Notes: a model not told the origin generated them from the sequence alone. 64,000 nucleotides of DNA from Siderastrea radians (GCA_964017195.1 OZ024887.1:62367811-62431810); one strand, 5' to 3'; counted from the first letter of the stretch, positions 53,905 to 62,400 are shown. Translations and numbers: made by a program.

Positions 53905-54605
53905 GTTCCATAAAATGGAGGGGGTGGTTGATATATTCCCATTCTGGGAGCCGATCCACCATCTTTCAAAGGGGGTTTTCCAATTCTTGGAACTCCTCCT
54001 CCTGAACCACCGCCCACCATCTTTTTGAAAACTTCAAGAGCCATTGGAACACCAATCGATGCAAGAAGGGTACCAAGAAAACCACCAGTTTGTTTTTTAG
54101 TTGGTTTGATATGCAATCCAGAGCCTGTTTGTAGGGCATTGAGAATATCCTTTTTCTGTTTATTACTCAATAGATGTTTATTTGCAATGAGTTGATCTAT
54201 TTTAGAATTTGGAATGAGAAAACCACCAGTTTGTGAACCACCGGATATCTTTTTCACAATCTGAGATGCTCCTTCGGAAGCAACACCGGCGAGAGCTGAT
54301 AATCCCAGTGTTTTTGCCAATGTTGGTCCGAAAGTTCGACCGAGTGACAAGATTGAGGTCAAAAGCGAACCACCCACTTGTTTTCTGATATTGGTTTTAG
54401 CTAGTTTTATTTCCATTCCTTTATTCATAGCTCGGTTTTTTTCCAACCTTTTAACGATCGTTGAAGGAACAAGAAGAGTATCACTTCCGCTGAGGGCATC
54501 ATTTTTCAACCTCATGGTAATTGTTTCACGGTTGCGAAAAGCTTTACTAAGTTTCTTTTTTTGATTTTCGGAAAGCGTTACATTTATTTCGTATAGTTCT
54601 ACCAT
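53796..54605 (-). CDS. Polinton virion-type protein with GKGLLLGKNSPF C-terminus
   Basis: 269 aa. The N-terminal ~80 residues (INVTLSENQKKKL...DTLLVPS...GMEIKLAKTNIRKQ) are a domain also found alone in the next gene. The centre is Gly/Ala-rich and hydrophobic (GRTFGPTLAKTLGLSALAG), with two TGGF(L) motifs; the end has a proline run PPPPFY (containing a PPxY match), GTWENFGGG, a lysine stretch and GKGLLLGKNSPF. Proteins of this layout recur in cnidarian Polintons next to the protease. A membrane-active minor virion role is an inference from composition. The ATG has an AAATAAAT leader with a 13 bp AT hairpin upstream. Confidence 0.75.
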   Translation of the reverse strand: MVELYEINVTLSENQKKKLSKAFRNRETITMRLKNDALSGSDTLLVPSTIVKRLEKNRAMNKGMEIKLAKTNIRKQVGGSLLTSILSLGRTFGPTLAKTLGLSALAGVASEGASQIVKKISGGSQTGGFLIPNSKIDQLIANKHLLSNKQKKDILNALQTGSGLHIKPTKKQTGGFLGTLLASIGVPMALEVFKKMVGGGSGGGVPRIGKPPLKDGGSAPRMGIYQPPPPFYGTWENFGGGKKKKKSGKGLLLGKNSPFNGIPLLGTLL

Positions 54606-54636
54606 ATTTATTTTATTTCAACAAAATAAAATAAAT
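54606..54636. promoter_or_regulatory. AT-only hairpin between two Polinton genes
   Basis: 13 bp perfect arms ATTTATTTTATTT (54606-54618) and its complement (54624-54636), 5-base loop. It abuts the start codon of the gene at 54605 and contains AATAAA on the coding strand. The same structure recurs at 55066-55096. Confidence 0.6.
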
Positions 54637-54653
54637 TCATGGTTTTTTCAAAA

Positions 54654-55067
54654 TCAATGGCAGTCGGTACCACATTCAATCAGTTTTTCTATATTCCGAG
54701 TGACAGAATCTTTCGTCAAGTCATTTATTAATGAATAATCCAAAAATATATCCATTCCTTTATACTCTTCTTGTCGTCTACTTTCCAACCTTTCAACAAT
54801 TGTTGGATAATACATAGTTCTATAAAGTTTCCTCCTTTCATCATCAGTTAAATTTTTGAAAATATTATTGAAAGTTGCTTCATCAAGAATCTCACCTTCC
54901 TTCCTTTTTAATGGCTTTTTTGAAGGAACAAGAAGAGTATCACTTCCGGAAAGGGCATCATTTTTCAACCTCAGGGTAATTGTTTCACGGTCGTGAAAAG
55001 CTTTATAAAGTCTTTCTTTCTGATTCTTTGAAAGTGTGACATTTATTTCATGTAGTTCTATTTCCAT
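54654..55067 (-). CDS. Paralogue of the N-terminal domain of the neighbouring virion-type protein
   Basis: 137 aa. Residues 1-49 (INVTLSKNQKERLYKAFHDR...DALSGSDTLLVPS) are about 70% identical by eye to the start of the 269-aa protein. An inserted acidic segment follows (GEILDEATFNNIFKNLTDDE), then VERLESRRQEEYKGMDI, which corresponds to the paralogue's VKRLEKN...KGMEI. The hydrophobic and GKGLLLG parts are absent. It was probably produced by tandem duplication, since its leader hairpin is duplicated too. Function unknown. Confidence 0.75.
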   Translation of the reverse strand: MEIELHEINVTLSKNQKERLYKAFHDRETITLRLKNDALSGSDTLLVPSKKPLKRKEGEILDEATFNNIFKNLTDDERRKLYRTMYYPTIVERLESRRQEEYKGMDIFLDYSLINDLTKDSVTRNIEKLIECGTDCH

Positions 55068-55096
55068 TTATTTTATTTAAACGAAATAAAATAAAT
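55066..55096. promoter_or_regulatory. AT-only hairpin, second copy
   Basis: Arms 55066-55078 and 55084-55096, perfect 13 bp complement, 5-base loop, directly upstream of the gene at 55067. Confidence 0.6.
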
Positions 55097-55112
55097 TCAC
55101 GAATTTTTCAAA

Positions 55113-56402
55113 TCAAACAATCGTGAGTTCATTTCCAACCTTGTTGACAATAACCTCATTTTCGTAAAATACAATGGCATGAGCTCTTATATTGGCCGCC
55201 GGTGCTGTATTCAAATTGTAGGTTAAAATCAGTTGTTTAGAATCATTTGTAACTGTTTCGTCTTGATAGGTAAGATTGAAATGAATAAGACCGTACATGG
55301 ATGCAAAATTATAAAAGTTCAACTGTGTTCCAGTGTTCACATCATTATTTCGATAAGCGTAAGACATTAAATCGGTGAAGATTCTTATTTTTGAACTCGC
55401 ATCATACTCCAATTCAGGATAAAAAGTACTGTTATCATACTCCAAACGGCATGTTTTGAGAGAACTGTTATTATTAGCTGAATTCAACTTGAAAGTATCA
55501 AAAATATAAGGACTTCTTTCAGATTCATTATTGTTTGGACCATTGCTTCTCTGCAAATAAATAAATACATGTTGGACATTGTTAATAGATGGACTGATTA
55601 GAAATATGTTTTGATCGGATCTTGTTTCTGCACTCTTTAAATAAAAATCTTTCATATACACCCATTTGGTGGGTTTGAGAAAATCTTTCACAAAATCACC
55701 GTATTCACTATTTTTGGGAATCATTTTTGGAAGCCAAAGATAAAATCGAGTTACTACAACTCGTCCATCGTCGGCAGCATTTGCTTTGTGAATCAATTCA
55801 GCATCATCATTCAATTGCAGTTCAATAGTGAGCTGCATTGGGGGGAGCATTTTATCTTCCAATGCTTCAAAAAAACTGTATCTATTTAATTGAATTTTAT
55901 CATGAACGCTTTTAGCCCCACCATTACCATCGTTTTGTCTCGCTTGAGTTAAAACTCGTCTCGCTTCAAAACCCAAATTCGTATTGGCTGTTGAATCCTC
56001 TGTGTCAAGAAACCAAAAACTAGTTGTAGATACCGTTTTGCTAAAATCATTACTATACTCCAACAAATTTTTAACATTCACAGTTTTATGAACGTTATTA
56101 GTATCATAAAGTATTTTACCAGCTGATGAAATTTTCATATGTTTAATGAGAGAATGTGATCCATTGATGATTGAAATTCGATCGGCTGCTGCATAACCAG
56201 ATCCATCAGCTTTCTTTTGAAGCTCTTTTACTACCTCAAAATATCCATTAAAATAATCATAAATATTGGATCTGCTGGTAATATTAAAAATATATCCTGA
56301 TTTCTTTTGATAAGCATCGTTTGCAGGTTGTTCAATAAGACTATCAAGAGAAAACCTGGCCATTTCATATCTTCGAAGTTTATCACGTGTTCTAAAACTC
56401 AT
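55113..56402 (-). CDS. Major capsid protein, double jelly-roll
   Basis: 429 aa. Assigned from characteristic segments of the Polinton/adintovirus major capsid: MLPPMQLTIELQLNDDAELI followed by VVVTRFYLWLPKM.P, then FLKPTKWVYM, NNVQHVFIYLQR, YIFDTFKL, CRLEYDNSTFYPELEYD and MSYAYRNND. The length is at the short end for the family. β-rich throughout with no membrane segment. It lies between the small basic protein gene and the duplicated pair, as expected in the structural block. ATG at 56402 with leader AAATAAATAAATAAA. Fold assignment is by family memory, not computed. Confidence 0.88.
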   Translation of the reverse strand: MSFRTRDKLRRYEMARFSLDSLIEQPANDAYQKKSGYIFNITSRSNIYDYFNGYFEVVKELQKKADGSGYAAADRISIINGSHSLIKHMKISSAGKILYDTNNVHKTVNVKNLLEYSNDFSKTVSTTSFWFLDTEDSTANTNLGFEARRVLTQARQNDGNGGAKSVHDKIQLNRYSFFEALEDKMLPPMQLTIELQLNDDAELIHKANAADDGRVVVTRFYLWLPKMIPKNSEYGDFVKDFLKPTKWVYMKDFYLKSAETRSDQNIFLISPSINNVQHVFIYLQRSNGPNNNESERSPYIFDTFKLNSANNNSSLKTCRLEYDNSTFYPELEYDASSKIRIFTDLMSYAYRNNDVNTGTQLNFYNFASMYGLIHFNLTYQDETVTNDSKQLILTYNLNTAPAANIRAHAIVFYENEVIVNKVGNELTIV

Positions 56403-56427
56403 TTTATTTATTTATTTAAAACTTTTT

Positions 56428-56841
56428 TTATTTTTTTTGTTTTTTATACCCCTCTCCAGAAATCATTCTATTTAATATCACGTTGTAATCTTCTTCTTTG
56501 GGAATTTGTTTCTTGGAAACCAATCCATTTAATATTGAGTCATAATCTTCTTTTTGTTTCTTTGTAGTTTTGGGAATTTTTTTACCCAAAGACTGAAGGT
56601 CTTTTATGAGAAGATGACCAGATTTTTTAGCAACTTTTTCAACAACTTTTTTACCAATTTTGTCACCAGCACTTTCTATTCCAGATTTCAAAGCTTTTTT
56701 AGCAATGGGTTTTAAAACTTTATTCATGACCATTTTAATGGGTTTGAAGATATTGTCCACAATCAAACCTGATCCTTTATGTTTGTAAATGAATCTCCCA
56801 AGACTGGGATGAAAAATTCTTTTGTAATTGTATGTTGGCAT
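56428..56841 (-). CDS. Small basic amphipathic protein, adenovirus pX-like
   Basis: 137 aa, Lys-rich. After an N-terminal NYKRIFHPSLGRF comes KGSGLIVDNIFKPIKMV and a run of amphipathic helix with regularly spaced Lys (KPIAKKALKSGIESAGDKIG KKVVEKVAKK; broken here for length). Such proteins beside the capsid genes are compared with the adenovirus core/pX protein and may bind DNA or membranes inside the virion. Two DY(D/N)(S/V)ILN repeats occur near the end (DYDSILNGLVS, DYNVILNRMIS). The gap to the penton-like gene is only 8 bp. Confidence 0.7.
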   Translation of the reverse strand: MPTYNYKRIFHPSLGRFIYKHKGSGLIVDNIFKPIKMVMNKVLKPIAKKALKSGIESAGDKIGKKVVEKVAKKSGHLLIKDLQSLGKKIPKTTKKQKEDYDSILNGLVSKKQIPKEEDYNVILNRMISGEGYKKQKK

Positions 56842-56849
56842 TTTTATAA

Positions 56850-57620
56850 TTATCTCTTATTTTTTTTTTCTCTCAAAATCAGAGAAAATGAGGTATCAGC
56901 GTCGTTTAAATCTATTATTCGTCGTTTACCATCGGTGATGTAAATCCGCAGGGTGCTTATAAAATACTTGTTGACTGAATAATATTGAACTTTCAAAGGC
57001 TCTTTGGTGAAAGCGTATGATGGTTGTAAATCATTGGTTCCAAAGGTGTAAATAATATCAGTTTCATCCCCACCAACAAGACTCTCTGAAATTAGATCAC
57101 AATGTATATTCAAAATCTCTGTTTCTTGACTGAGATTCGGTGTGTAGTCACCGATATTTTCAGAATTGGTTAAAATTCTTTTGTTGAAACCAATCAAGTC
57201 TCCAAAATTTGATGTTGTTAGGTCCAGTCTATAGTTTGCAGCTAAATTTATTTTTGTTTTGTAAGTTGTATTGTTAAATTTCAATGTTATTGGATATGTA
57301 GTAGCGTTTGAAGTCTTTACTTTTGTTTTTTCTTTGATAAAATTATTGAAACTGACGTAATTCCATGTGCCCGGTGGAAAGATAATATCTTTCCAAGTTC
57401 TTCCATCATCGGAAGAGTATTTTATTTTTTGGTTGTTCAATTTTGATGTAATATTGAACCATGTGAAAGACATGGATAAAATTCGACTCAAACCAATTTC
57501 ATATTGTCTGTTCGGATCAAGTATTATCGGTTTATTAAACCTGGTGGTAAAATCACTAGGTTTATTTTTTTTATCTTCCTTCTTCGCAATGTTAGAAGAT
57601 AGAACTAATGTCGTTTCCAT
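56850..57620 (-). CDS. Minor capsid (penton-like) protein, single jelly-roll
   Basis: 256 aa. It shows the usual Polinton minor-capsid layout: an N-terminal DFTTRFNKPIILDPNRQYEI segment, then IKYSSDDGRTWKDI and FPPGTWNYVSFNNFI, a mid domain with DLTTSNFGDLIGFN, then ILNIHCDLI...YTFGTNDLQP and a final strand region IYITDGKRRIIDLN.ADTSFSLIL. It forms the vertices in relatives. The gene follows the 328-aa gene and precedes the pX-like gene. The leader is ATATAATAA directly before ATG. Confidence 0.88.
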   Translation of the reverse strand: METTLVLSSNIAKKEDKKNKPSDFTTRFNKPIILDPNRQYEIGLSRILSMSFTWFNITSKLNNQKIKYSSDDGRTWKDIIFPPGTWNYVSFNNFIKEKTKVKTSNATTYPITLKFNNTTYKTKINLAANYRLDLTTSNFGDLIGFNKRILTNSENIGDYTPNLSQETEILNIHCDLISESLVGGDETDIIYTFGTNDLQPSYAFTKEPLKVQYYSVNKYFISTLRIYITDGKRRIIDLNDADTSFSLILREKKNKR

Positions 57621-57629
57621 TTATTATAT

Positions 57630-58616
57630 TTACATGAAAAAGTTTTTGTAAATTTTGTTGTAATGATCTTTATTGATAATGTAGTTTTTCAATAAAATAT
57701 CGAGAATGGCCACTCCTGTGTTCCTTAACTCAATGCTATTATTACCAGCACCGATTGATCCAACTATTAACTCTAACTTTTTAACAGCTTCTTTAGGATT
57801 GATGAAAACTGCTTTTACATTCCCACCACGCTTTGTTGTCTTTCTTTTGAGACCAGAGCCTTTGATACTCTTCAACTTATTTTTGTTAAAGTTGATATAA
57901 TCATTGAGAACTTTTCGAGCGTCGTCGATGATCTTTCTTCTAAACTGTGCTTCAGATTGGCTTATCAAACCTTTGTTCAACTGCTTTGTAATTTGTGTTT
58001 TATAACCTGGAAGTTGTTGTCTTTTCTTGACAGCATTTTCGATTTTCTTTGACAAGAAAGAATGTCTTGTTTTTTCTGTCATATCTTCTCTTTCGAGTTG
58101 TGCTTCAATGTCATCATAGTTGGCCAATCCAAGTTCATCTAAAGTCTCATTTATTCTATCTTCTTCAAAAATCTCATAATCTGGAACTTCATATTCTGGG
58201 GGGTCTTCAAGTTGTTGCATATACTCAGGATTGACATATATTTGTTTTTTACCTGTTTCCAAATCTTTGAGAACCTCATCATAAGAAGGTGGTTTTGGAA
58301 CAAGCTGTTTCGTATTTTGTGGTTGAACCACTTCATCAAACAAATCTTCAAGATTGTAATCTGGTATTCCTTCATCTTCAATATTGATACCATAATCTGG
58401 AACCTCTACTTTTTTCCTTTGCAACCGTCTTTTAATAGGTTGAGGTTGCGTCAACTCTTTCAAACCGGATGTTATTGGTTTGAAAAGCTTTTCTGCTTCA
58501 ACGTCACTCATTGCATCGGTTATTTTCTTTTGTTTCAGCGTTTCCCTAATAGTATTAACATCTTGGCCAATTTTCGATATTTTTTCAGCCATCTCTTTCC
58601 ACTTGAGGAGACTCAT
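57630..58616 (-). CDS. Polinton structural/accessory protein with PPxY motifs
   Basis: 328 aa, first gene of the leftward operon-like block. The N-terminus is a predicted coiled coil (about 1-55), followed by an acidic, disordered stretch with repeated (V/I)PDY motifs (VEVPDYG, EGIPDYN, YEVPDYE) and two PPxY matches, PPSY and PPEY; in other viruses PPxY recruits NEDD4-family ligases for release. A basic region (KGSGLKRKTTKRGG) and a compact C-terminal helix domain (IELRNTGVAILDILLKNY...KIYKNF) follow, the latter recurrent in Polintons. Exact function unknown; the PPxY role is inference. Confidence 0.7.
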   Translation of the reverse strand: MSLLKWKEMAEKISKIGQDVNTIRETLKQKKITDAMSDVEAEKLFKPITSGLKELTQPQPIKRRLQRKKVEVPDYGINIEDEGIPDYNLEDLFDEVVQPQNTKQLVPKPPSYDEVLKDLETGKKQIYVNPEYMQQLEDPPEYEVPDYEIFEEDRINETLDELGLANYDDIEAQLEREDMTEKTRHSFLSKKIENAVKKRQQLPGYKTQITKQLNKGLISQSEAQFRRKIIDDARKVLNDYINFNKNKLKSIKGSGLKRKTTKRGGNVKAVFINPKEAVKKLELIVGSIGAGNNSIELRNTGVAILDILLKNYIINKDHYNKIYKNFFM

Positions 58617-58968
58617 TTTATTTAATCGAAAGAAAAATATTATTTTCTGAATAAAAAATGGGTTATTGAATATAAAAAAGATTGCATAGCGTGTTGCATA
58701 GCGTGTTGCATAGCGTGTTGCATAGCGTGTTGCGTGAAATTATTTTTTTAAAAATTATATTGTGAATTAATAAAATGACAATATCGATGAAAATACCAAA
58801 CTATGATGAAAATAGTGATTTCATATCGTGTAGCATGGCGATGAAAATACCAAACTATTATGAAAATAGTGATGAAAATAGTCATTTCATAGAGTGTTGC
58901 ATAGCGTTTTGCATAGCGTATCGCAAAAAAATTCTAGAAAAAAAAAAATTTTTATAAAGAAATAATAA
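58617..58968. promoter_or_regulatory. Divergent Polinton promoter region with tandem repeats
   Basis: Separates the leftward block from the rightward ATPase and fibre genes. It contains four 12 bp units GCATAGCGTGTT (58684-58731) with scattered later copies (about 58889-58920). It also holds two degenerate copies of the first codons of the ATPase gene (ATGAAAATACCAAACTATGA at 58787 and again at about 58841). AT-rich TATA-like stretches flank both starts. Confidence 0.6.
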
Positions 58969-59613
58969 ATGGAAATACCAAACTACGACGTTGAAGGTGA
59001 TAAAGACAGTAATTTCACTCAGTTATATCCTTATATGCCTGATAGATGCTTCAGAATGTTAATTTGTGCCCCAAGTGGGAGTGGTAAAACCAATCTTTTG
59101 CTCCACATGATAAGCAAACCCTTAATATTTTTTGATGAGATTCATCTATATGCCAAAAACTTACAGCAAAACAAGTATCAACATTTGTTGAAAAAATTTG
59201 AACCTCTTTCGAAAAAATATGGTTATAATATCATTGAAGCTAGCAACGGTGGAATAATTCCTTTAGATGACATGGATGATGGAAACCAAAAGTTAATCAT
59301 TTTCGATGATTACCTCAGCACCGGAACCAAAAATGATCAAGAAATACGAAACTATTTCATTAGCTCTCGAAATAAAAATTGCAGCTGTATCTATCTGTCT
59401 CAGTCTTTTTACAAAACAGACAAAACCATCAGATTGAACTGTTCCCATTGCTGCATTTTTGATTTTCCAGAAAAGAATGAACAGAGTTTGATATGCCGAG
59501 AAATGAACATCAGCAAAGACGACTATATCTCAGCAACAAATAAACCGTACACTTTTCTGTATGTTGATAAACCACGAAAATTCAAAGCAGAAAATTTTAC
59601 AAAAATAATCTGA
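58969..59613 (+). CDS. Genome-packaging ATPase (FtsK/HerA, A32-like)
   Basis: 214 aa. Walker A APSGSGKT (34-41), Walker B LIIFDD (109-114), then a sensor-like NYFISSRNKNCSCIYLSQS segment typical of A32-type packaging ATPases. It powers filling of the capsid in relatives. The length fits Polinton ATPases. The ATG has AAATAATAA before it; upstream near-copies of the MxIPNYD start are out of frame or stopped before this ATG, so 58969 is preferred. The next gene starts 12 bp after the stop. Confidence 0.93.
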   Translation: MEIPNYDVEGDKDSNFTQLYPYMPDRCFRMLICAPSGSGKTNLLLHMISKPLIFFDEIHLYAKNLQQNKYQHLLKKFEPLSKKYGYNIIEASNGGIIPLDDMDDGNQKLIIFDDYLSTGTKNDQEIRNYFISSRNKNCSCIYLSQSFYKTDKTIRLNCSHCCIFDFPEKNEQSLICREMNISKDDYISATNKPYTFLYVDKPRKFKAENFTKII

Positions 59614-59624
59614 ATAGTTAATAA

Positions 59625-61322
59625 ATGAGTAGTTTTTACAATGGTGTACTAAATTTCAATCATTTTGCGAGTAGAGGTCTTAGAGGTTTACCAGGTATTG
59701 GGTTTAAATTGGATGATAATAATGATTATGATATTCAGAATAAAAAAATGGTGAATGTGAAAGAAGGAACCCATAATAATGATGTGGTCACAAAAAGCCA
59801 GTTAGATAGTGAAATAGCTAAGATTCCAAGTGCAGATACAACTCAGTTTGTGAAAAAAACAGGGGCGACCATGAATGGAGATCTAATTGTACAACCACAT
59901 TCGTACCCAATTCATGGAAACACCAATAAAGTCGTCTCTTACAACACGATTAGGAATATATTCTTGAGTAAAAAAGAAGGCGGGTCTATGCTACAATCTT
60001 TAGACATGAACAACCATTTCATAACAAATATCAAAGACCCAGTTAATTCAGACCATGGAGTAAATAAAAAATATGTTGATAATCAGCTTGCTAAAAAATT
60101 GGACAAAAACACCGCTATTGATATGAAAGATAAGGCAATCACCAATGTTAAATTTCCAGTGAATCAAAAAGACGTTGCCACTGTTGAATATATCACTCAG
60201 AGAATCACTAACTCACAAAAAAATTATCTCAAACATGATGGAACAACAAGTATGTCGGGAGACTTGAATTTGAACAATAATAAAATCATTAACTTACAAA
60301 CCGATTCAAAAAATTCGAAATCCGCAGTTAATGTTGAGTTAATGGAAAATGAAATAACAGATTTGAGAAATCTTGTCACTCAAAAAATTCATGAATCTCA
60401 GATTATTAATTCAGGACAAAAAAAAGACGCCTTCAGATACTTGATGGAAAACGACGACGAATCTTCGAGTGAATCAAATATTCAGGTTTTGGGCATTGTT
60501 GATTTTTCCAATTCTCCACATCAAATTAATAAAAAAGCTTACCAACTTAAACTCCTGTTTCAAAAAAGCTCACCAAACCAGTACCAATCACGCCTCGGTT
60601 TCAACCTTTTTAAACTTCCGGTCGGTTACTATACTTTGGTAGTTGAATGGTTTCCGCCGGAAATGAATGAGTTGAGTGTGACAGTGCAAGGCACTACGAT
60701 TTCAATTTCCAATTATGCAACAAAAACATTCGAAAACTATACCAAAACAGTTATCAATTTTCACCGATGGGGTAGCTCACCTCCACAATTTATTTATCTC
60801 AATCTAAACGGTACAGTTACTTTTCCATCACTTTTAACAATTGGACATCTTATTGTTTATGGTGTAAAAGAAACAATTTCAAACGTTGACCCAAGTGTTT
60901 ATGACACCGCTTTTGCTATTGAGAATGGCAAGATGGTGATGGAAACGGATTTATCTTTAAACGGTCATCATTTGAGTGGCTCAATTCATTACATAAACGG
61001 GTATTTAAATACGAAAAATGGATACGCATTTTTATTAAATGGTTTGGATAAAATACTCTTTTTAAATGATGTTCAAATAATGAATATAACAGTTTTCTAT
61101 CTCAAACGCAAAAATAAATATCCACTTGTTAATTTGAAAATTAAAAAACACACTCTAAATTTAAATGATTCAATACAATTGTTCTCTTCAAATAATGCAA
61201 CTCAAACACAAAAAATAAATATTAATTTAGATGTGTCGCTTAGTTATATAATTGTGGAAATGAATACTTTATTTTCATCAGGAGAAGAATTCTTATTATT
61301 AATGGAATACTCTTACGTGTAA
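59625..61322 (+). CDS. Fibre-like/adhesin-like virion protein
   Basis: 565 aa. It starts with a short collagen-like GLRGLPGIGF and a DYDIQNKKMVNV segment, then carries several repeats of the phage tail-fibre type: M.GDL (twice), 'N..I.NIK.PVN..HGVNKKYVD', 'K.ITNVKFPVN..DVATVEYI' and 'LNNNKIINL'. Next comes a helical stalk (about 225-270), and from about 285 a β-rich C-terminal domain that could be the host-contact part. A trimeric fibre is inferred from the repeat pattern; receptor and specificity are unknown. It is the last gene before the right TIR. Confidence 0.75.
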   Translation: MSSFYNGVLNFNHFASRGLRGLPGIGFKLDDNNDYDIQNKKMVNVKEGTHNNDVVTKSQLDSEIAKIPSADTTQFVKKTGATMNGDLIVQPHSYPIHGNTNKVVSYNTIRNIFLSKKEGGSMLQSLDMNNHFITNIKDPVNSDHGVNKKYVDNQLAKKLDKNTAIDMKDKAITNVKFPVNQKDVATVEYITQRITNSQKNYLKHDGTTSMSGDLNLNNNKIINLQTDSKNSKSAVNVELMENEITDLRNLVTQKIHESQIINSGQKKDAFRYLMENDDESSSESNIQVLGIVDFSNSPHQINKKAYQLKLLFQKSSPNQYQSRLGFNLFKLPVGYYTLVVEWFPPEMNELSVTVQGTTISISNYATKTFENYTKTVINFHRWGSSPPQFIYLNLNGTVTFPSLLTIGHLIVYGVKETISNVDPSVYDTAFAIENGKMVMETDLSLNGHHLSGSIHYINGYLNTKNGYAFLLNGLDKILFLNDVQIMNITVFYLKRKNKYPLVNLKIKKHTLNLNDSIQLFSSNNATQTQKININLDVSLSYIIVEMNTLFSSGEEFLLLMEYSYV

Positions 61323-61797
61323 TATTGAATCTGCTTTATTGGTAGCTATAGTACCTTTGCTTATTCATACCTTCTCTCCCAAAAACTGTCTAATGCGTTA
61401 GACAGTCTATTGAAAGCGTCTGTATTTTATTTTTCTAAGAACAAAGAAGCGGAAGATGTATCTGTCAGCATGTGATTAGTCGTTATCCGCGGGAAAGCCC
61501 CTAACATATGAGATCATAGTCTTCTTGTTTTCAAGACAAAAAAAAACTGTCTAACGCGCTAGACAGACAATGACTCATTTCCTATAGTATTACATCATAG
61601 ACTTCCCGCTTTTCCGAGAAAAAGGAGCCATACCAATACTTCGATGAATGGGTAGCATTAAAGCAAGTGTGTATGTAAATATTTGACTAGATGCGCTTGA
61701 ATTTGCAGCTGTGGTTTTTAAGACAAAAGAACTGTCTAACGCGTTATAAAAACAATTGAAAAACTTAATGGCTCATTTCCTCGGGAAAGTCCCTGTG
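61323..61797. repeat. Three degenerate repeats with CTGTCTAA hairpins
   Basis: Between the fibre gene and the right TIR. Hairpins are CTGTCTAA-TGCG-TTAGACAG (61386-61405) and CTGTCTAA-CGCG-CTAGACAG (61547-61566); a decayed third half-site lies at 61732-61745. Each is followed at a distance by a CGGGAAAGYCCC-type block (about 61490 and 61782). No coding sequence. Confidence 0.65.
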
Positions 61798-62400
61798 GAC
61801 TAATTAAAAGTGAAAAACATCGAATTGGTAGCTACGTGGTTGATAAAATATCGCTAAGCTGCTTCGACGATAAAAGATATATTCATAAAAATGGCGTGAC
61901 AAGTTATGCTTACGGTCATAATAGACTACGAAAAATTTAGTAAAAATTGTGTGAATATTTGACTAGGTGCGCTCACATGCTTTTATCACTCAAATCTTCA
62001 GTCAAATTTAGGCGAGAATTTGACTGAGTGCGCTTGTATTCTAATTTCCTAAACTTGGAAAAATGCATGTGAAAATTTGTGACTGGGGGTGCTTCCTGTC
62101 AAATTTAAGTGAAGATTCATGACTGGAAATAATTTCTCTTTAATTTGACAGGAAAATTTGACAGCTGTGCTGGTACCCCCATCTTCTAAACTTGGAAAAA
62201 TGTATGTGAAAATTTGTGAAGATTTATGACTGGGGGTGCTTCCTGTCAAATTTAAGTGAAGATTTGACAGGTGTGCTTGAAGATTTATGACTGGAAATAA
62301 TTTCTCTTTAATTTTAACAGCTGCGCTCGTATACTTTGACTGGAAATAATTTCTCTTTAATTTTGACAGCTGTGCTGGTAGCCCCATTTCATTAACTACT
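61798..62400 (-). repeat. Polinton right TIR (603 bp)
   Basis: Reverse complement of 46874-47476. Bases 61798-61940 are a second copy of the polymerase gene's 3' end without the rest of the gene. Confidence 0.95.

Larger units (their letters stand above)
46874..62400. mobile_element. Complete Polinton/Maverick (adintovirus-like endogenous element), 15,527 bp
   Basis: It has 603 bp terminal inverted repeats starting AGTAGTTAATG, a 6 bp target duplication and the full self-synthesising/virion gene set: protein-primed DNA polymerase B, integrase with chromodomain, adenain-like protease, packaging ATPase, double jelly-roll major capsid, penton-like minor capsid, and accessory genes (PLA2-like, pX-like, fibre-like). 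All frames are open apart from the integrase 5' end discussed below. Twelve genes run leftward and two rightward from a divergent promoter at 58617-58968. The intact frames and matching TIRs indicate recent insertion. Confidence 0.96.

Noticed and set aside
58775..58957. 60-aa frame upstream of the ATPase
   Set aside because: It consists of degenerate copies of the ATPase start and the GCATAGCG repeat; better read as a promoter repeat.
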